A stretch of 64,000 nucleotides of DNA from Fasciola hepatica (lineage: Eukaryota > Platyhelminthes > Trematoda > Plagiorchiida > Fasciolidae): the NCBI GenBank assembly GCA_948099385.1, contig CANUEZ040000167.1, forward strand, positions 3,881,001 through 3,945,000. The letters run 5' to 3'. How positions within the stretch are numbered: the first letter of the stretch is position 1; each line of letters begins with the position of its first letter. Both the position numbers and the translations under genes were made by a program. The notes beneath the pieces are model-generated. The model saw only the letters and a list, made by a program, of their open reading frames with translations, had not been told where the DNA came from and did no database searches. Shown here piece after piece: positions 25,615-36,734 of this stretch.

Positions 25615-27513
25615 TCAAGGCTCACTACAAGGAAAGATCTCGTACCACTTGCGATCTAGGGCACCTTTGAAGGATTGGACTGCCTGCAGATCTACCATTC
25701 CACCAGGCAGACCGTTCCAACTGTTCACAACCCTGTTGCTGGAGAAGTGCGATCTAGCCATCAACCTAGATCGGGCTTTTATCAACTTCTTTTCGTGTCC
25801 CCTTGTTCTGGAGTCTACGGCCACTTGGAATAGACTATCTGGTCTAAGGCCAGAAAAGCCCTTCATTACCTTGAACGTTTCTATGAGATCCCCTCGACGT
25901 CTCCTCCTTTCCAACGAGAAGAGATTCAGGTCACAGAGTCTCTGCTCGTAAGTCTTACCCCTCTGCCCTTCAACCATTCGCGTGGCGAGACGTTGGACTT
26001 TCTCGAGGCAAGCGGCGTCCTTTTTGTAGAAGGGTGACCAAGCATGCACGCTACCTTCTAAGTGAGGTCGTACTATAGTCATGTAAATAGGTACGAATAC
26101 CTCCGGCTTCCGGCAAGACAAAGCTGATCGCGGTCTAAAGAGCTCCCCAAGAGTCTTACGCGCAGCAGCGTTGCACTGCTCCGACCATTTGAAGCCACTG
26201 TTCATGATGACCCCAAGGTCTTTAACCCTACTGGCTGCCTCTACGGTGAACAGCCCTTGATCATGAGCGACAGTTAGGCTCTCTATTGCCCTTGACAACA
26301 AATGGCTTTTTTGAGCGTTTAGAGGTAAGTCCCATTTGTATGCCCAGTTCAGGACGGTACCTATTTCCCTGCCCAAGTCCACCCTATCCTCAGATCCAAC
26401 AATCTTCACATCATCCGCAAAAATAAAGCTGGGCGATTGAAGAGTGGATGCTAGGTCATTAATAAATAACAAGAATAGGACCGGGCCTAGGACGGATCCC
26501 TGAGGTACACCACTGGTGGCGTTCACCAAACTGGAGCACCTGTCCCCCACTTTGGCGTAAAGCGTCCTGTGGGAGAGGAAGTCCTCCAGCCACCTATATA
26601 CTGGCCCACCTATACCGAAAGTCTCCATCTTGCGTAGCAAAAGACGATGATTAACGGAGTCGAACTCCTTGCCAAAGTCGAGGTAGCATACCTCAACTTG
26701 CTTACCTTCGTCCAGTCGTCGAGTTACTTCATCCAAGAAGCACAGGAGATTGGTCAGGCAAGATCTATTTTTCAGAAATCCATGCTGCGCCGGGCTTAGC
26801 ATGGAGTGCTGCAGTAAGTGCTGGCAGATATGGGCACGGATGATCTTCTCGAGGACTTTACAGAGAATGCTAGTTAGGCTTGCCGGCCTGTAGTTCTGCA
26901 CATCCGACTTAGGCCCACTCTTATGTATTGCCACGACTGCCGCGACTTTCCAGTCCTGAGGCAGCTTACCCTGGTCCAACGTGGATCTGTACAGTCTGCA
27001 TACCGATGGGGCTATGATATCCGCCAACGGCTTGATGATAGCTGGATGAATGCAATCTGGGCCCGCTGACTTGTGGCTGTTTAACTCCTGTAGGTACTTA
27101 CGCACGCATTCCTCTGAGAGATCTAGCTCGTTTAACTGAGGAGGATGCACCAGAGCCAGATCTACTCGTACCCCACTATCCATCCTATGTACACTACCAA
27201 AGTATTCCCCCAGGGCGTCTGCTTTGCCCTGGTCATCAGTGACAATACCATAGTCTCTAGTGGATAGCGGACCTACGGCATTTCTTGTTGAGCCTTTGGA
27301 CTGTACATAGCTGTAGAACTTCTTCGGCTGTTGTCTTACAGACTGTACCAATTTGAGCTCAAATTCCCGCTTAGAAGTTCTCAAACGGCTTACAGTCTCG
27401 TTTCTCAGCTTCGTATAGCGGTTCCAGGCTAGCTGACTGCCGGAAGCTTTGTACTGGTTCCAGCTGCGGTTTCTACTTCTGATGGCCTTGGCTATTGCAG
27501 CCTTCCACCACAT
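25615..27513 (-). CDS. LINE A ORF2, reverse transcriptase part
   Basis: A 632-codon frame encodes the RT that copies element RNA into DNA at the target nick. A basic linker (residues 1-90) is followed by SAGPDCIHPAIIKPL near 150 and NYRPASLTSILCKVLEKI near 210. Next are AQHGFLKNRSCLTNLL near 240 and the palm motif CYLDFGKEFDSVNH (275-288, where Ala of the usual SKAFD is Glu). GVPQGSVLGPVLFLLFINDL lies around 334-353. The catalytic FADD is at residues 365-368 (26,410-26,421) and is intact. The C-terminal FSSNRVVNSWNGLP near 595 is typical of CR1-like ORF2. The ATG at 27,513 is only the first Met after the break: homologous linker sequence continues in this frame upstream to about 27,580. The frame should be joined to the endonuclease rather than start here. 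Confidence 0.9.
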   Translation of the reverse strand: MWWKAAIAKAIRSRNRSWNQYKASGSQLAWNRYTKLRNETVSRLRTSKREFELKLVQSVRQQPKKFYSYVQSKGSTRNAVGPLSTRDYGIVTDDQGKADALGEYFGSVHRMDSGVRVDLALVHPPQLNELDLSEECVRKYLQELNSHKSAGPDCIHPAIIKPLADIIAPSVCRLYRSTLDQGKLPQDWKVAAVVAIHKSGPKSDVQNYRPASLTSILCKVLEKIIRAHICQHLLQHSMLSPAQHGFLKNRSCLTNLLCFLDEVTRRLDEGKQVEVCYLDFGKEFDSVNHRLLLRKMETFGIGGPVYRWLEDFLSHRTLYAKVGDRCSSLVNATSGVPQGSVLGPVLFLLFINDLASTLQSPSFIFADDVKIVGSEDRVDLGREIGTVLNWAYKWDLPLNAQKSHLLSRAIESLTVAHDQGLFTVEAASRVKDLGVIMNSGFKWSEQCNAAARKTLGELFRPRSALSCRKPEVFVPIYMTIVRPHLEGSVHAWSPFYKKDAACLEKVQRLATRMVEGQRGKTYEQRLCDLNLFSLERRRRRGDLIETFKVMKGFSGLRPDSLFQVAVDSRTRGHEKKLIKARSRLMARSHFSSNRVVNSWNGLPGGMVDLQAVQSFKGALDRKWYEIFPCSEP

Positions 27514-28504
27514 GGGTTTGCCCTCCCCACTCCTTCGTTTTAAGGGTGCGAACTCTTCCTGTAGGGCAGTCAGGGAACCCTTTTATGGCCTGCCAGCGCT
27601 CCTCGACAGTAGCCTCCCCTGGCGTGTCCCAGGTCAAACCCATCGCCCTATTACGAAGCCTATCTATGTCCATACTACCGAAATTCCTAATCAGCCTTGA
27701 GGGTACCTTCGGTTGCCGCATGCATAGAACTATTTTGACACACACGTGGTCACTCTTTCCCAGTGGTGCACAATAATGCAGTCCAGCCACATCGTTGGTG
27801 ACGTTCGTTATAGCTAGATCCAGCAAGGATGGAACGCATCCAGTTCTATTTCTGGTATTCTCCCTAATATGCTGATGCAACGCATTGGCATGCAGCCATT
27901 CTAAGTAGGTTTGCTCCTCCGATCCTGGCACGCAGACCTCAGCCACCCAGTCGATGTGCGGAAGATTGAAGTCACCCACTATGAGGGTCTTTTGTGCGTC
28001 CTCAACTAGTTCAGTCAAAGTCCGCAGCAAACAGACGTCCTCTTCGTGGTTTGAGCTTGGTGCCCTGTAGGCATAGACGACGTTAACCCTTCTGCCTGGA
28101 AGGATGATCGTAACGGCGCATAGCTGGATATTGCGAGTGCACATCTTGGTCTGGGACTCAAGGTGGTTTGCACCTGACCTAACGAGGATGGCTGCTCCAC
28201 CACCAAGACGATCTTGTTCCCGATCCTGCCTGTAGACTGCAAACCCGTTACTTACTAGGCCTGGCACATGGTCGTCTTCAGAAAGCCACGTTTCCGTGAC
28301 GGCAACTATTGACTCTTTCTGTTCGTCAGCGGTTTTGGCAAGTTCCGCCCATTTGTTTCTAATACTACACGCGTTAGTATATAACACCGCCGCGTTTGGT
28401 CCGTCGCCTAGGTGTCTTTTGTTATTCATTACTGACTGTTTCTCAGGCGCGACGCCTGAGATGATGACACGTTTTTTGCTTCGGATGCCCCCACTGGGGT
28501 GCAT
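27473..28504 (-). CDS. LINE A ORF2, endonuclease part
   Basis: This is the APE-like endonuclease that nicks target DNA to prime reverse transcription. The frame is open to 28,543 (356 codons from there), and the first ATG is at 28,504. Counting from 28,543, catalytic positions are all present. They are Asn57 in YTNACSIRN, Glu84 in VTETWL, Tyr159 in YAYR, and Asp191/Asn193 in GDFNLPHIDW. Asp242 lies in SLLDLAITN, with Ser264-Asp265-His266 in GKSDHV. The frame overlaps the end of ORF1 by 76 bases from the ATG. It runs out of register at ATAAAAGGGTTCCC (27,575-27,586), after which the last 30 or so residues are out-of-frame. The continuation is the RT frame 25,615-27,513. Confidence 0.88.
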   Translation of the reverse strand: MHPSGGIRSKKRVIISGVAPEKQSVMNNKRHLGDGPNAAVLYTNACSIRNKWAELAKTADEQKESIVAVTETWLSEDDHVPGLVSNGFAVYRQDREQDRLGGGAAILVRSGANHLESQTKMCTRNIQLCAVTIILPGRRVNVVYAYRAPSSNHEEDVCLLRTLTELVEDAQKTLIVGDFNLPHIDWVAEVCVPGSEEQTYLEWLHANALHQHIRENTRNRTGCVPSLLDLAITNVTNDVAGLHYCAPLGKSDHVCVKIVLCMRQPKVPSRLIRNFGSMDIDRLRNRAMGLTWDTPGEATVEERWQAIKGFPDCPTGRVRTLKTKEWGGQTHVVEGCNSQGHQK

Positions 28505-28966
28505 GAAGCCGGCTGGTGGTCTAGAATTTCCGACGACTCCCAATCCATCTCTATAGGAGTGGCCACAACATCCAGACTGGCAGGGGTCGCACTGTCATCT
28601 ATCTTCGAACAGTACTGCCAATTTTCGTCTTCCAGCGCATCTTCAATTACAACTACTTGCGACCCCGCAAGTGGCTTCTTTACAATTGTCGGGGTCGGGG
28701 CCTGAGAGCCGAGTACGGCATTCCGCTGAACTTTTAGATTTCTCACCAGCGCCCTGGCTGGTCGAGCAGGGTTACCTCCCGGGGCTAGACCACCAGGCCT
28801 TACCCTATGCTCGTCCGGCACAATCTGGTATCTGCCCTTGGTAATCTGAGCCACTACCGCTGCCCTCGCCAGTAGTCTATCCCGGGTAGCCTCATCAGCG
28901 AACTCCACTAGGATTGGTCTCGCACGAAGTTCGCCTTTGTTCCTCAGTGGCGACTTCCATGTCCCC
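28429..28966 (-). pseudogene. LINE A ORF1, C-terminal part (5' truncated)
   Basis: The frame is open from the left edge of the element, reading GTWKSPLRNKGELRARPILV, to a stop at 28,429. It has no ATG start near its 5' edge; the first 160 codons from about 28,908 follow a GTG, not a true start. The sequence after residue 40 is rich in Pro and basic residues, then acidic and Ser/Thr-rich. The same protein is recognisable at 58,690-58,998, where KWKPPLLKTGENDARPVLV aligns with it. In CR1-like LINEs ORF1 is an RNA-binding chaperone; no zinc knuckle is visible in the part kept here. It overlaps ORF2, which suggests coupled translation in the parent element. Confidence 0.7.
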
Positions 28967-29235
28967 AGTTCAGTTCAGTTGGTACAGGAGTGGTAGCGGC
29001 TCAGGCCAATGGAGAGTCCAGATTTCCTTCAATGGTATCTGTGGCGCTACCGACACAACATACGACTACAAAGAATAACAAATTTATTTATTTGAACAAT
29101 TACCGAATTTTTTGGTGCCACTTGCTCCGCCTGTATACACCGTCTGCACACCTTTGCGTTCCTCCAATATACACGTTGCCCCGATCCAGCTTCTTGAGTT
29201 CTGCTCTTTCGCGCGCTGCCGAGTATATTCGCTAA
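28965..29235 (-). mobile_element. 3' end of an older LINE A relative
   Basis: Immediately beyond LINE A is a second TTCAG tract (28,965-28,980). The sequence after it parallels the LINE A 3' UTR. GGCCAATGGAGAGTCCAGA and CCTTCAATGGTAT (about 29,007-29,037) match GGCCAATCGAGCGTCAAGAA and CCTTCGATGGTAT at about 25,368-25,400. GCTGCCGAGTATATTCGC (about 29,215-29,232) matches the LINE A copy near 25,425-25,445. About 140 bases in the middle are absent from LINE A. I read this as the 3' tail of an earlier insertion in the same orientation. Confidence 0.6.
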
Positions 29236-29239
29236 AATG

Positions 29240-30555
29240 TCACGAGCCGAGGACCAGGAGCTCTAGGCTCTAATCAAGAGCAGGTCATGACTTAGCTTGG
29301 GAGAATCCGCAATATCCATTGTAGGTGGCCCCAACAACTGCGAATGTTGTTGGCTCTTCCTGCCCATTGGCTAGGGCGAGATTTTCCACTGGTCAGGCTC
29401 TGGTGGAAAGGAAATAAATGGAAATTTCCCACCTCCCAGGACAGAACAGGAGACATTTCTAGGAGGAGAGTAGGCGTGGGTCTAACGTGGGTCCAGATAA
29501 TCGCACCGGTATGGTTAAGGAAACTCCCCCGGAGCAGCAACGTCAAGTGTGATTTACCTTGATTTCAGCTTGCATAGCTGAAAAACTCTTCGTATCTACA
29601 GAGGATAAAAGTAAATAACAAATTAACATACACTTCACCGTATTACTAGAAGGTATGACGACAACAACGGGACCAGTGATTTGTTGGGCGTCCACCCGTT
29701 GCTACTCCTTATTTGTTCCACTTTAAGGAAGCCGTGGTGGTGTTCTCGTGAAGGATACTTAAGAATTTTTAGTGCATTTGCTGGAAGGGTAGCCAAGGTA
29801 GTGAAAGGGAGAGAGATAACAAGGGTTTAAAGAGACACTAAAGTAGAAGCACACAAGTTACCAGGAGTTGAGTGGAAGATGAAGTCGTAGTAGAAACTAC
29901 AATGAAAATAGATTTTTTGGTTGAACGAGAAGGCCATTTGTAGAGATGTCTCACAACGCTATGCTACCACCTGAAAAGTGAACCACAGCCAACCGTTGTT
30001 ACACATTTGGCATAAATCCAAATAGTTTGAGAACCCGTGGTACTTTGGGTGCTTGTGGGTTTTATGAGGTGACGTGCTGTGTGATGATAAGAAGGCATGT
30101 TCCCTGAACCGTTTTGCCGGGGAGCTGACCTCACGTTTTTCTTCTTTCTCTTATGTTTTGCCTTCGTGATTCAGGAGCCTTGGTCCCCCACTGTCCCCCA
30201 GGACTCTTTTAAACCATATAGTTTTCGGTAGCCCATTATCGTACCTCACTTTTTATCGGCTTCCTCCGTCGGGGCTCCAGTGCGCCTTTATTTTGTGAAG
30301 CATTTATACCACGTTTATATTCGGGCCAACCGGAAAGTACTATACATCAGCCTTTCCTTCTTGGTATTTAAGGAACCCCACTCCAGACCATTGGTCATTA
30401 CTCCGCCAAGATTTGGGGTTTGGTGGATGTCAGAGCCCTTTTGAGTGGGAAGTCTTCAGTGCCTCTAGCCACTGGGCAGGTGGTGCAAAATCATGGATAA
30501 TGTTTACTCCTTAACCATGTGCCATCATTTCCGGCTTAATCTTTAGTGAACCTTG
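29240..30555. other. Intergenic DNA between LINE A and LINE B
   Basis: A GC-richer patch at 29,290-29,570 has frames on both strands (72-84 codons) with no recognisable motif. It could be further 3' sequence of the older LINE. From about 29,600 to 30,555 I see nothing but possible 3' sequence of LINE B without motifs. Confidence 0.35.
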
Positions 30556-30589
30556 AGGTTGTTAACTGAATTTCGGACCGAGGAGGTTG

Positions 30590-33222
30590 TCAGTAGTTGG
30601 CATTTTGGGACTTTTGGTGGGTGGCCCCATTTCGTGGTCCAGTGTATCTCCGTTTGGATATCAGCCGCCGTATCGCTCCTGTTCCCATTTCCTCTCGCTT
30701 TACCGTTGTCCGCGGATTAACTAGGTGGTTTGTGGGGTTGCCAAGGAACGAAAGAAACAGAAGTGGGGCTAAAATGGATCCTTGCGGAACTCCACTGACC
30801 ACCCCTCCAGGCTGGATAGGTCGTCACCAATCTCAGCTTGGAAGGTTTGGCCTTCATTGAAGCCAGGGATCCAACTTTTCAGGTGGCAACCTAGATCATA
30901 GCTGAACAGCTTCGCTGGTGTCTATGGTTCACAGCATCAAAAGCTCTGCTGGAGACCAAGCAGCAGTCTTCTACTCCTAGTCCTACGTCAAGGTCACGAG
31001 TGGCACGGCCTACGAAGCATGTAAGGTCAGTGAGGCAGGAGCACCCTCCACAAAACTATGTAGCGCATCTTTCGGTATACCGTTTTCAGTTACGTGCAAC
31101 AATGCGGCCCCCAATTAGCTTTTCCATGAATTCTCCTACTACGCCGGTTGGGCTGATTAGTCTGCGGTCTTCTCGTCTGTTCGAGGAGCAATTTCGTGAC
31201 TGGCTAAAACTAAGGCTGTATTCCAGTCCGTGGGGACTCTTCCCCCGCCGATTGAAGTGATGGGCGGCCTTTGGATGGGATGCCCGATTACTTTTTCTAG
31301 CGATTTCACCACTGATGGGTGAAGTTTATCCGAGACTGCTGCCTCACGTAGGTCTATTCCCTGCAGGATCTCTCAGACTGCCTGCGGGGTGGTCTCTATG
31401 TCGTCCAGCTTGGGCACATGCTGAGAGGGAAGCGTAACTTCCGTGCCAATGTCGATTGAATATACTTTGTGAAAAATTTCAGTGGGAAATTAGCTTTCTT
31501 GCTGTTTCTCGTAGCCCTTCTGCCATCTTCAAGGTACAGTTCTCCGACTCTTTCCCTGAGGGCGGCCTTAGGTTGTATATAGCTGTAGAATCTCTAAGGG
31601 TTCGACTTAACTTGTGGAGCTTATTTAAGTTCAGTTTTGTATTTCGCCGAACTTTGGACCTTGATGGCACAGCCCCATTTTTGTTTGTATTTATCCCACG
31701 GGTTTTGGCTGCGAGACTGTGGGTGTCGCGGCCAGGAGTGTTTCCGTCGCTGTGAAGCCCGCTAAATCACAGGATTCCACCAAGAACGCTCATTACGGTC
31801 CTTCATGCTTCTAGCAGGGGCAAATGCGTCCGTGAGTGCTAATAAACAGCCTTTGGTGATTTGGCATCTTCCCTCCGGCTTTGGATTTTCTCCCTGTGGC
31901 AGCTAGTTCATCTCCAGGGCTCTCTGTGAGGGGCATTCTCTATCTATTCTTCCGAAATTTCCTACAAGTGTCGTGCATTTGGGTTTTTGGGGTCTTCTTT
32001 CGAAAGGTGAGCGCGCAGGGGTCACTTTTCCATAGCTGGGCGTGGATCATCACCCCGCCGATATCATGTTCCCTGGTGGTGAAGACGAAGTTCAGAAGGG
32101 ATGTCTGGGTAGTTCGTTGGCATGTTGCCATACGCCGCACAGCTCCGACCCGTCTATCAGTGCCCTCTCAAATTCAATAGCGGCTTCTCTATGCTCCTTC
32201 GAGTCAGTGTTGGGTGAGTTGATTTCCCCCATCAACACTGTGCCTGGGGCAAGCTGTTTAACCTTGAATACTGTCCCACTATTTTTGCCAACATGACGAG
32301 GTCTGATTGCATTTCTCAGTAGTCCTTGCGTATCAGTTAACTAAGCAATTAGTGAAATTTTCCTCTAGTTTTGTCAGGAAGGTTGACGCATTTTACTCGG
32401 TCTTGACCCTCAACGGTGGGCGTAGCTTGAAAGCAGATTTATGCTTCCAGTTTAAGCTATACCATTATGCAGCTTCATGCACTGAACCCATTTATCTCAC
32501 TCTTTCCACAAATTAGGCCCCACACCATTTCTCACTGCAGCCTTCTATTTCTGGATCAAAATCATAGTTGAATTCTGAACTTTTCCCCACGAAGCACCCA
32601 AAGTTAGGGAACAAACTACCGTTAAACCTCCGTGAGAGTCTCCTCATCTCCCCGTTCAGAGGCTCGCTGGGTCACTTCTTGACTGTTCCCAATGTGGTCT
32701 TTCTTACCGGTTAGAAAGTCACCGAAGAGGTGGCCTACTAAGGTGGGTTTCGTTATCAGGATTGTGGCACCTTATCCTGGAACGTTTGAAACGAATAACT
32801 GCTTGTGGGTCGCCCCCAAGTATAACTTCGTGTTGGGCTGACAGCTGCTGGCTCACATACCAACTGAAAGTCGTCGGACTCCGGCCTTGTCTGAAGCGGA
32901 CTATGAGCTCCTCGAGTATTGGAATCGTTCCATGTGTCTGCTACCCACATTCCCTCGCTTACATGGCTAAAAGCCTCGGGGCCACCAAGGGGGAAAACGG
33001 TAACAAGCCTGTGATTGTCCTTTCATGCCGGGAAAACCGGCCATCAGCCAGAAGTGGTGGATCGCATGGGCCACCCTCAAACAATGGCTGGAGGGGGGCC
33101 TTTGGGAAATACTCCCTGTAGGGTAAGCTTGCTCTCCCATTCCTATGAAAGTAAACATCAAAGCACCAAAAATACTTCTGGCTGCGAAGGTATCGCATTC
33201 TTGCTGCACGCATCTTCAACAA
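30590..33222 (-). mobile_element. LINE B: decayed CR1-like LINE (endonuclease and RT)
   Basis: Minus-strand order, from high to low coordinate, runs as follows. A VADTWNDS segment lies near 32,950, matching the endonuclease VTETWL position. VLMGEINSPNTD (about 32,215-32,250) matches GDFNxP with the catalytic Asp changed. A basic linker reads KVRRNTKLNLNKLHKLSRTL (about 31,600-31,665). An RT start reads VGEFMEKLIGGRIV (about 31,100-31,145), with CSCLTDLTCFV downstream of it. The palm motif is SRAFDAVNHR (about 30,925-30,955) and the last one is SGVPQGSILAPLLFL (about 30,755-30,800). Stops and frameshifts are frequent and the FADD box is lost. The element is 3' truncated near 30,590 or rearranged there. 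A minus frame at 33,238-33,450 might be ORF1, unproven. Confidence 0.75.
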
Positions 33223-33259
33223 CAGATGAATCCCCCTTTACAGCCAGGGTCCTACCATG

Positions 33260-35440
33260 CTGAAGTGTTGCGCCCCAAACCAAACGAGCTTACCAGCTAA
33301 GATCTCAGTACTGCTGCCTGACTCTGGGTGAGTCGAGGGATTGTGGAGTGAGCTTTCCATGTAAAAGCTGACCTCTCTTCTCAGTTTAAACCTTCCCGGG
33401 TTCCTTACTCCCTTTCCGATCAGCAAGATGATGCCAAATTCTCTTATCAAGACACGAATATGATGTCAACTTTATCCGTAATCTCTCCTATGGTACATGG
33501 ACTGACTACCACCTGCAACTGATCAATCTCAAGAATAAAACATAAACTAACCCCTCTGAAGTCAGCCTTGGGTGCTCACTCGTAAGTGGGTTGCAACCGG
33601 AAAACAGTGGAGACTCACCTAGGTTTCCACAAGCCTGCTTCGTTTTGTCAGAGCGCTCGAGGCGGACTAGGGTGATGGCCAAATGTACTCTCCACATATG
33701 ATAATCCGCCTTCTGCCCTAAGTTCCAGCCATCCTATGCCCTACCACGCACGCCTGGCATGTATGTTGACGTCAGCTACAAAACTACCGGGGCTCTACCA
33801 GTTATCTCGCTGCCTTGGACAAGGAGTTCATACATCAAACGGTTAACACGTCTCATCATAGCACCGAGTACACATACGTAAATATGAAAGCATATATATG
33901 CATAAATATAAGAACGTAGGGAAAACCACCGTATTGTCCGCTCTTACCTTCCTATCTTTCCTCTTTTTCGTAAGAACGTGGCTTCCCCTATTTCCAGGTA
34001 TTCAGCCCTTCTTCCAGTTTACAGCTCAACCTAACAGCACTCTTCCGTATACCAAGACCCAACACCAACCAGCAGCATTAGATCTGCAAATAAGCCAAGA
34101 TATGATGCGTCATATATCCTCCGAACCTACTGAACAGAATACGTATTCACATTCTTAGAGTTTCCCAGCTGATTTTTCGCTATCTTTAAATACCGCACAG
34201 TTCGTATTTCTTCCTCGCTGCTTCCTGGTCTAGCCCTCGGACCGAGCAGCCCCCGTTGAACATCCAAGGCTTCATTAACCCAGAAAGGTAAGATTTTCAG
34301 GTGCACTGACTAACTGGTATTCAATAACCGGGCCTAACAGTGCAGGCACCGCCAGCCTTTACGAAAGCTAAATTACCATACCTATGACTTCCCCCTTTTA
34401 CCAAGACCACTGTGTCTCGTTTCCAACCTCTGCACCCCTATATGTTACTTTGCTCAAGCCCACCCTCAGCTAGAACACCCCCAGAGTGCAACCATTCTTT
34501 TTAATTTTAAGACCCCCGGTCATCGTGTTGCTTAGCTGTAATATACCGCTGGAATGGCTATACTATGTGACCTCTGCTCTGACGACATCCCGGCATTGAT
34601 ATGCCTACTGTTCGCAGCTATCGGCTAAACCTCACCTGTACTGGTTAACGGAATGAGAAGCATAATCATCACAGTTCTACAACTTACCTTCCGCAATTTC
34701 ACCTTTTATTTGTTCTCCCCGAGCCCACGCACCAATAGTGATGACAAAAGTCCGAGGTGACTTGTCTGCTACGTTGCTGACTCATTTACACAACCAAAAT
34801 GTCTACTGACACTAGCTCCCTTAAAAAAACCGTTCTGTCCTTTAGTGATAGGTGCTCACCTTCACCTAATTCTTCTGTCTCATGCTAGAACTCAGCCGTC
34901 TCATCCCCCTTTTCGCGTACTTTTCTCATACAATGGAGTCTTGCCACGCAGATTACTATTTTTCAGCAACCGAGAATGGCTGCTCTGCACGTAAGCTGAT
35001 GATAAGTGAAGACCCCATTCCAGGCGGAATCCGTATACCTCTGGCTTCTCATGACCCCAAGGAATACGGGCACGTTTGCTTTCACATGAATAAGCCCCAC
35101 CTTATCACCGAGTATCTTCTTTCCTCTTCACTGTTTGCCGTCCTCGACCACAGATGATGCAACGACTAGGCTTCTATCTTCCTTTTTTGCCCATTACTCT
35201 TCCCGATCCCACCATCTTCTATTATTTTATTCTTGGTTTCCAAGTGGACCCCATCTACTCATCTACCACCTGCCAACTAAATTATTTTGCACCTCAGCCA
35301 AGTCTTCGCCTGATATCTCCCTTAATCTCTACTATTACCCAACTACCCTAGAAAACTGCCAGCCTCCGTCCACGGAGCCCTCATGGATCGGCCCGCTGGC
35401 AGTCGGATGACAAAATGTTCACATAACAAAATGTTAATTG
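33260..35440. other. Intergenic DNA, nothing recognised
   Basis: Pyrimidine-rich sequence with many short plus-strand frames, the longest 91 codons. None has a recognisable motif. The section just beyond LINE B (33,260-33,720) may be its ORF1 or 5' UTR but carries no diagnostic residue. Confidence 0.35.
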
Positions 35441-35454
35441 TCTAGTTTCCATCA

Positions 35455-36730
35455 AAACTATAACCATAACCCGCAGCTGGAACACTCTCCAGGCTGCCGC
35501 ACTCCTGATTTATTACAGATCGCACTGGTTACTTGGGTGGCCACCGGTTAACTGGACATTACTCCCAGATTACTGCGAGGACTAAATGATTTGATCAGTC
35601 GGATTGACAGTGGTTTAAGCTTATACTCTCGCCTGCTGACGTTGTTTGGGGCACCGTACACTGCTGACCAGTGACCATAATCCTATAACTGGAGTAACAA
35701 ACCCTCATGAACGTCTCACCAGATCGCAGAGCTGATAACTGACACCAATCATCACCCCACACCCACTGAACATATATTCCCGACATTTCAGTGCATCCTA
35801 CATTGCAGTACGAAACCAATGACAGGAATCCATCCCTCGCCGCTGTGTCCCCACACTAATCTGCCCACTTAGTCAACCTAGCTCCTTTTTGCCTGCTACC
35901 CTCACTTTTCTACCCACCATCACCTGCAACCAAGGTCTTTATGAAACAGAATGCCAGCCATTTGTCGTCAGTCAGAATTTGGTTATTGAATCTTTTTACC
36001 GCTATACAGAGAACTTTATCTTTACGCCCTTCCAACTTCTCCTTAGCCGCATCAGGAGTATTTGTCTCCATTAGTCTGTTGCTTCGAAGGCTCCTCTCTG
36101 AAAGTTCGTTCTGCGTCCATACACCATTCATGCTCTTCAAAGTTCACTGCATTCCCTGTGAAGTTTTTCGCCTTCATGTGAATTTCCATATTTTACAGAT
36201 CACCTACACAAAAAGGTCCGTCTTACTACAACATCTGACTCACTTGCGTTTATTTCACCAGCCCCCCACAATTAGTTACCCAATGCTGGATCAACCTTCT
36301 ATATTTCGCAGGTATTCCTGACTGCACGTTGATAACCCCATGCGGACTTTACTTTTAGTCTTGTCTTTTGGTGGCTCTCCCACCCGGTTACTCGTTAGTG
36401 ACCGTCAAAATATCCAGTGGGTGCACCCTTGCATCCCTTTCTGGACGCCGTGACCAGCCGCAGCCAGTCTTCGGCGCTCATAAAGCATATCGTGCATTAC
36501 ACCTGCCTAAACTTGCTGTCCTCGTTGTGATGTCCGACAACTATTGCTTTACCGGCACTTGCGACCACGGCCCTTTTTAACATCCTCCAGTACCCCTTAT
36601 ATCAGCATTCCCACGTCTGTCCAGCTATCCATACCGCCCTCCCCGAACTCGAAACCGGTTTATAATTCCGACATTAACCATCACCACTTTATTTCATTCA
36701 AACACTACGTGGGTGTACTGTCTTATTTTG
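35455..36730 (-). repeat. Repeat family R, third copy (partial)
   Basis: Both ends match the right arm at 42.4-44.8 kb in the same orientation. ATAACCCGCAGCTGGAACAC (from about 35,468) matches ATAACCCACAGCTGGAACCA (from about 43,713). TCGAAACCGGTTTATAA (about 36,645-36,663) matches TCGAAACCGGTTTAAAA (about 44,640), with a shared CCATTCAAAC-like string 40-50 bases further on. The spacing between end blocks is about 1.18 kb here and 0.93 kb in the right arm, so the middle is rearranged or enlarged. I saw no counterpart of the outer parts of the arm. The open frames inside show no conserved protein. Confidence 0.5.
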
Positions 36731-36734
36731 GTTA

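Larger units (their letters stand above)
25319..28966 (-). mobile_element. LINE A: CR1-like non-LTR retrotransposon, 5' truncated
   Basis: On the minus strand this carries the end of ORF1, an apurinic-like endonuclease and a reverse transcriptase in the usual order. A 3' UTR of about 270 bases follows and ends in a TGAAC tandem tract (25,319-25,342, read here as TTCAG repeats). CR1-like LINEs typically end in short tandem repeats and are often 5' truncated, as here: ORF1 is open to the very edge at 28,966 and has no start. It is the least damaged element in the window. ORF1 ends inside the start of ORF2. A single-base indel near 27,578-27,586 puts the endonuclease and RT in different frames. 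The copy at 58.2-64 kb is a relative. Confidence 0.85.
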
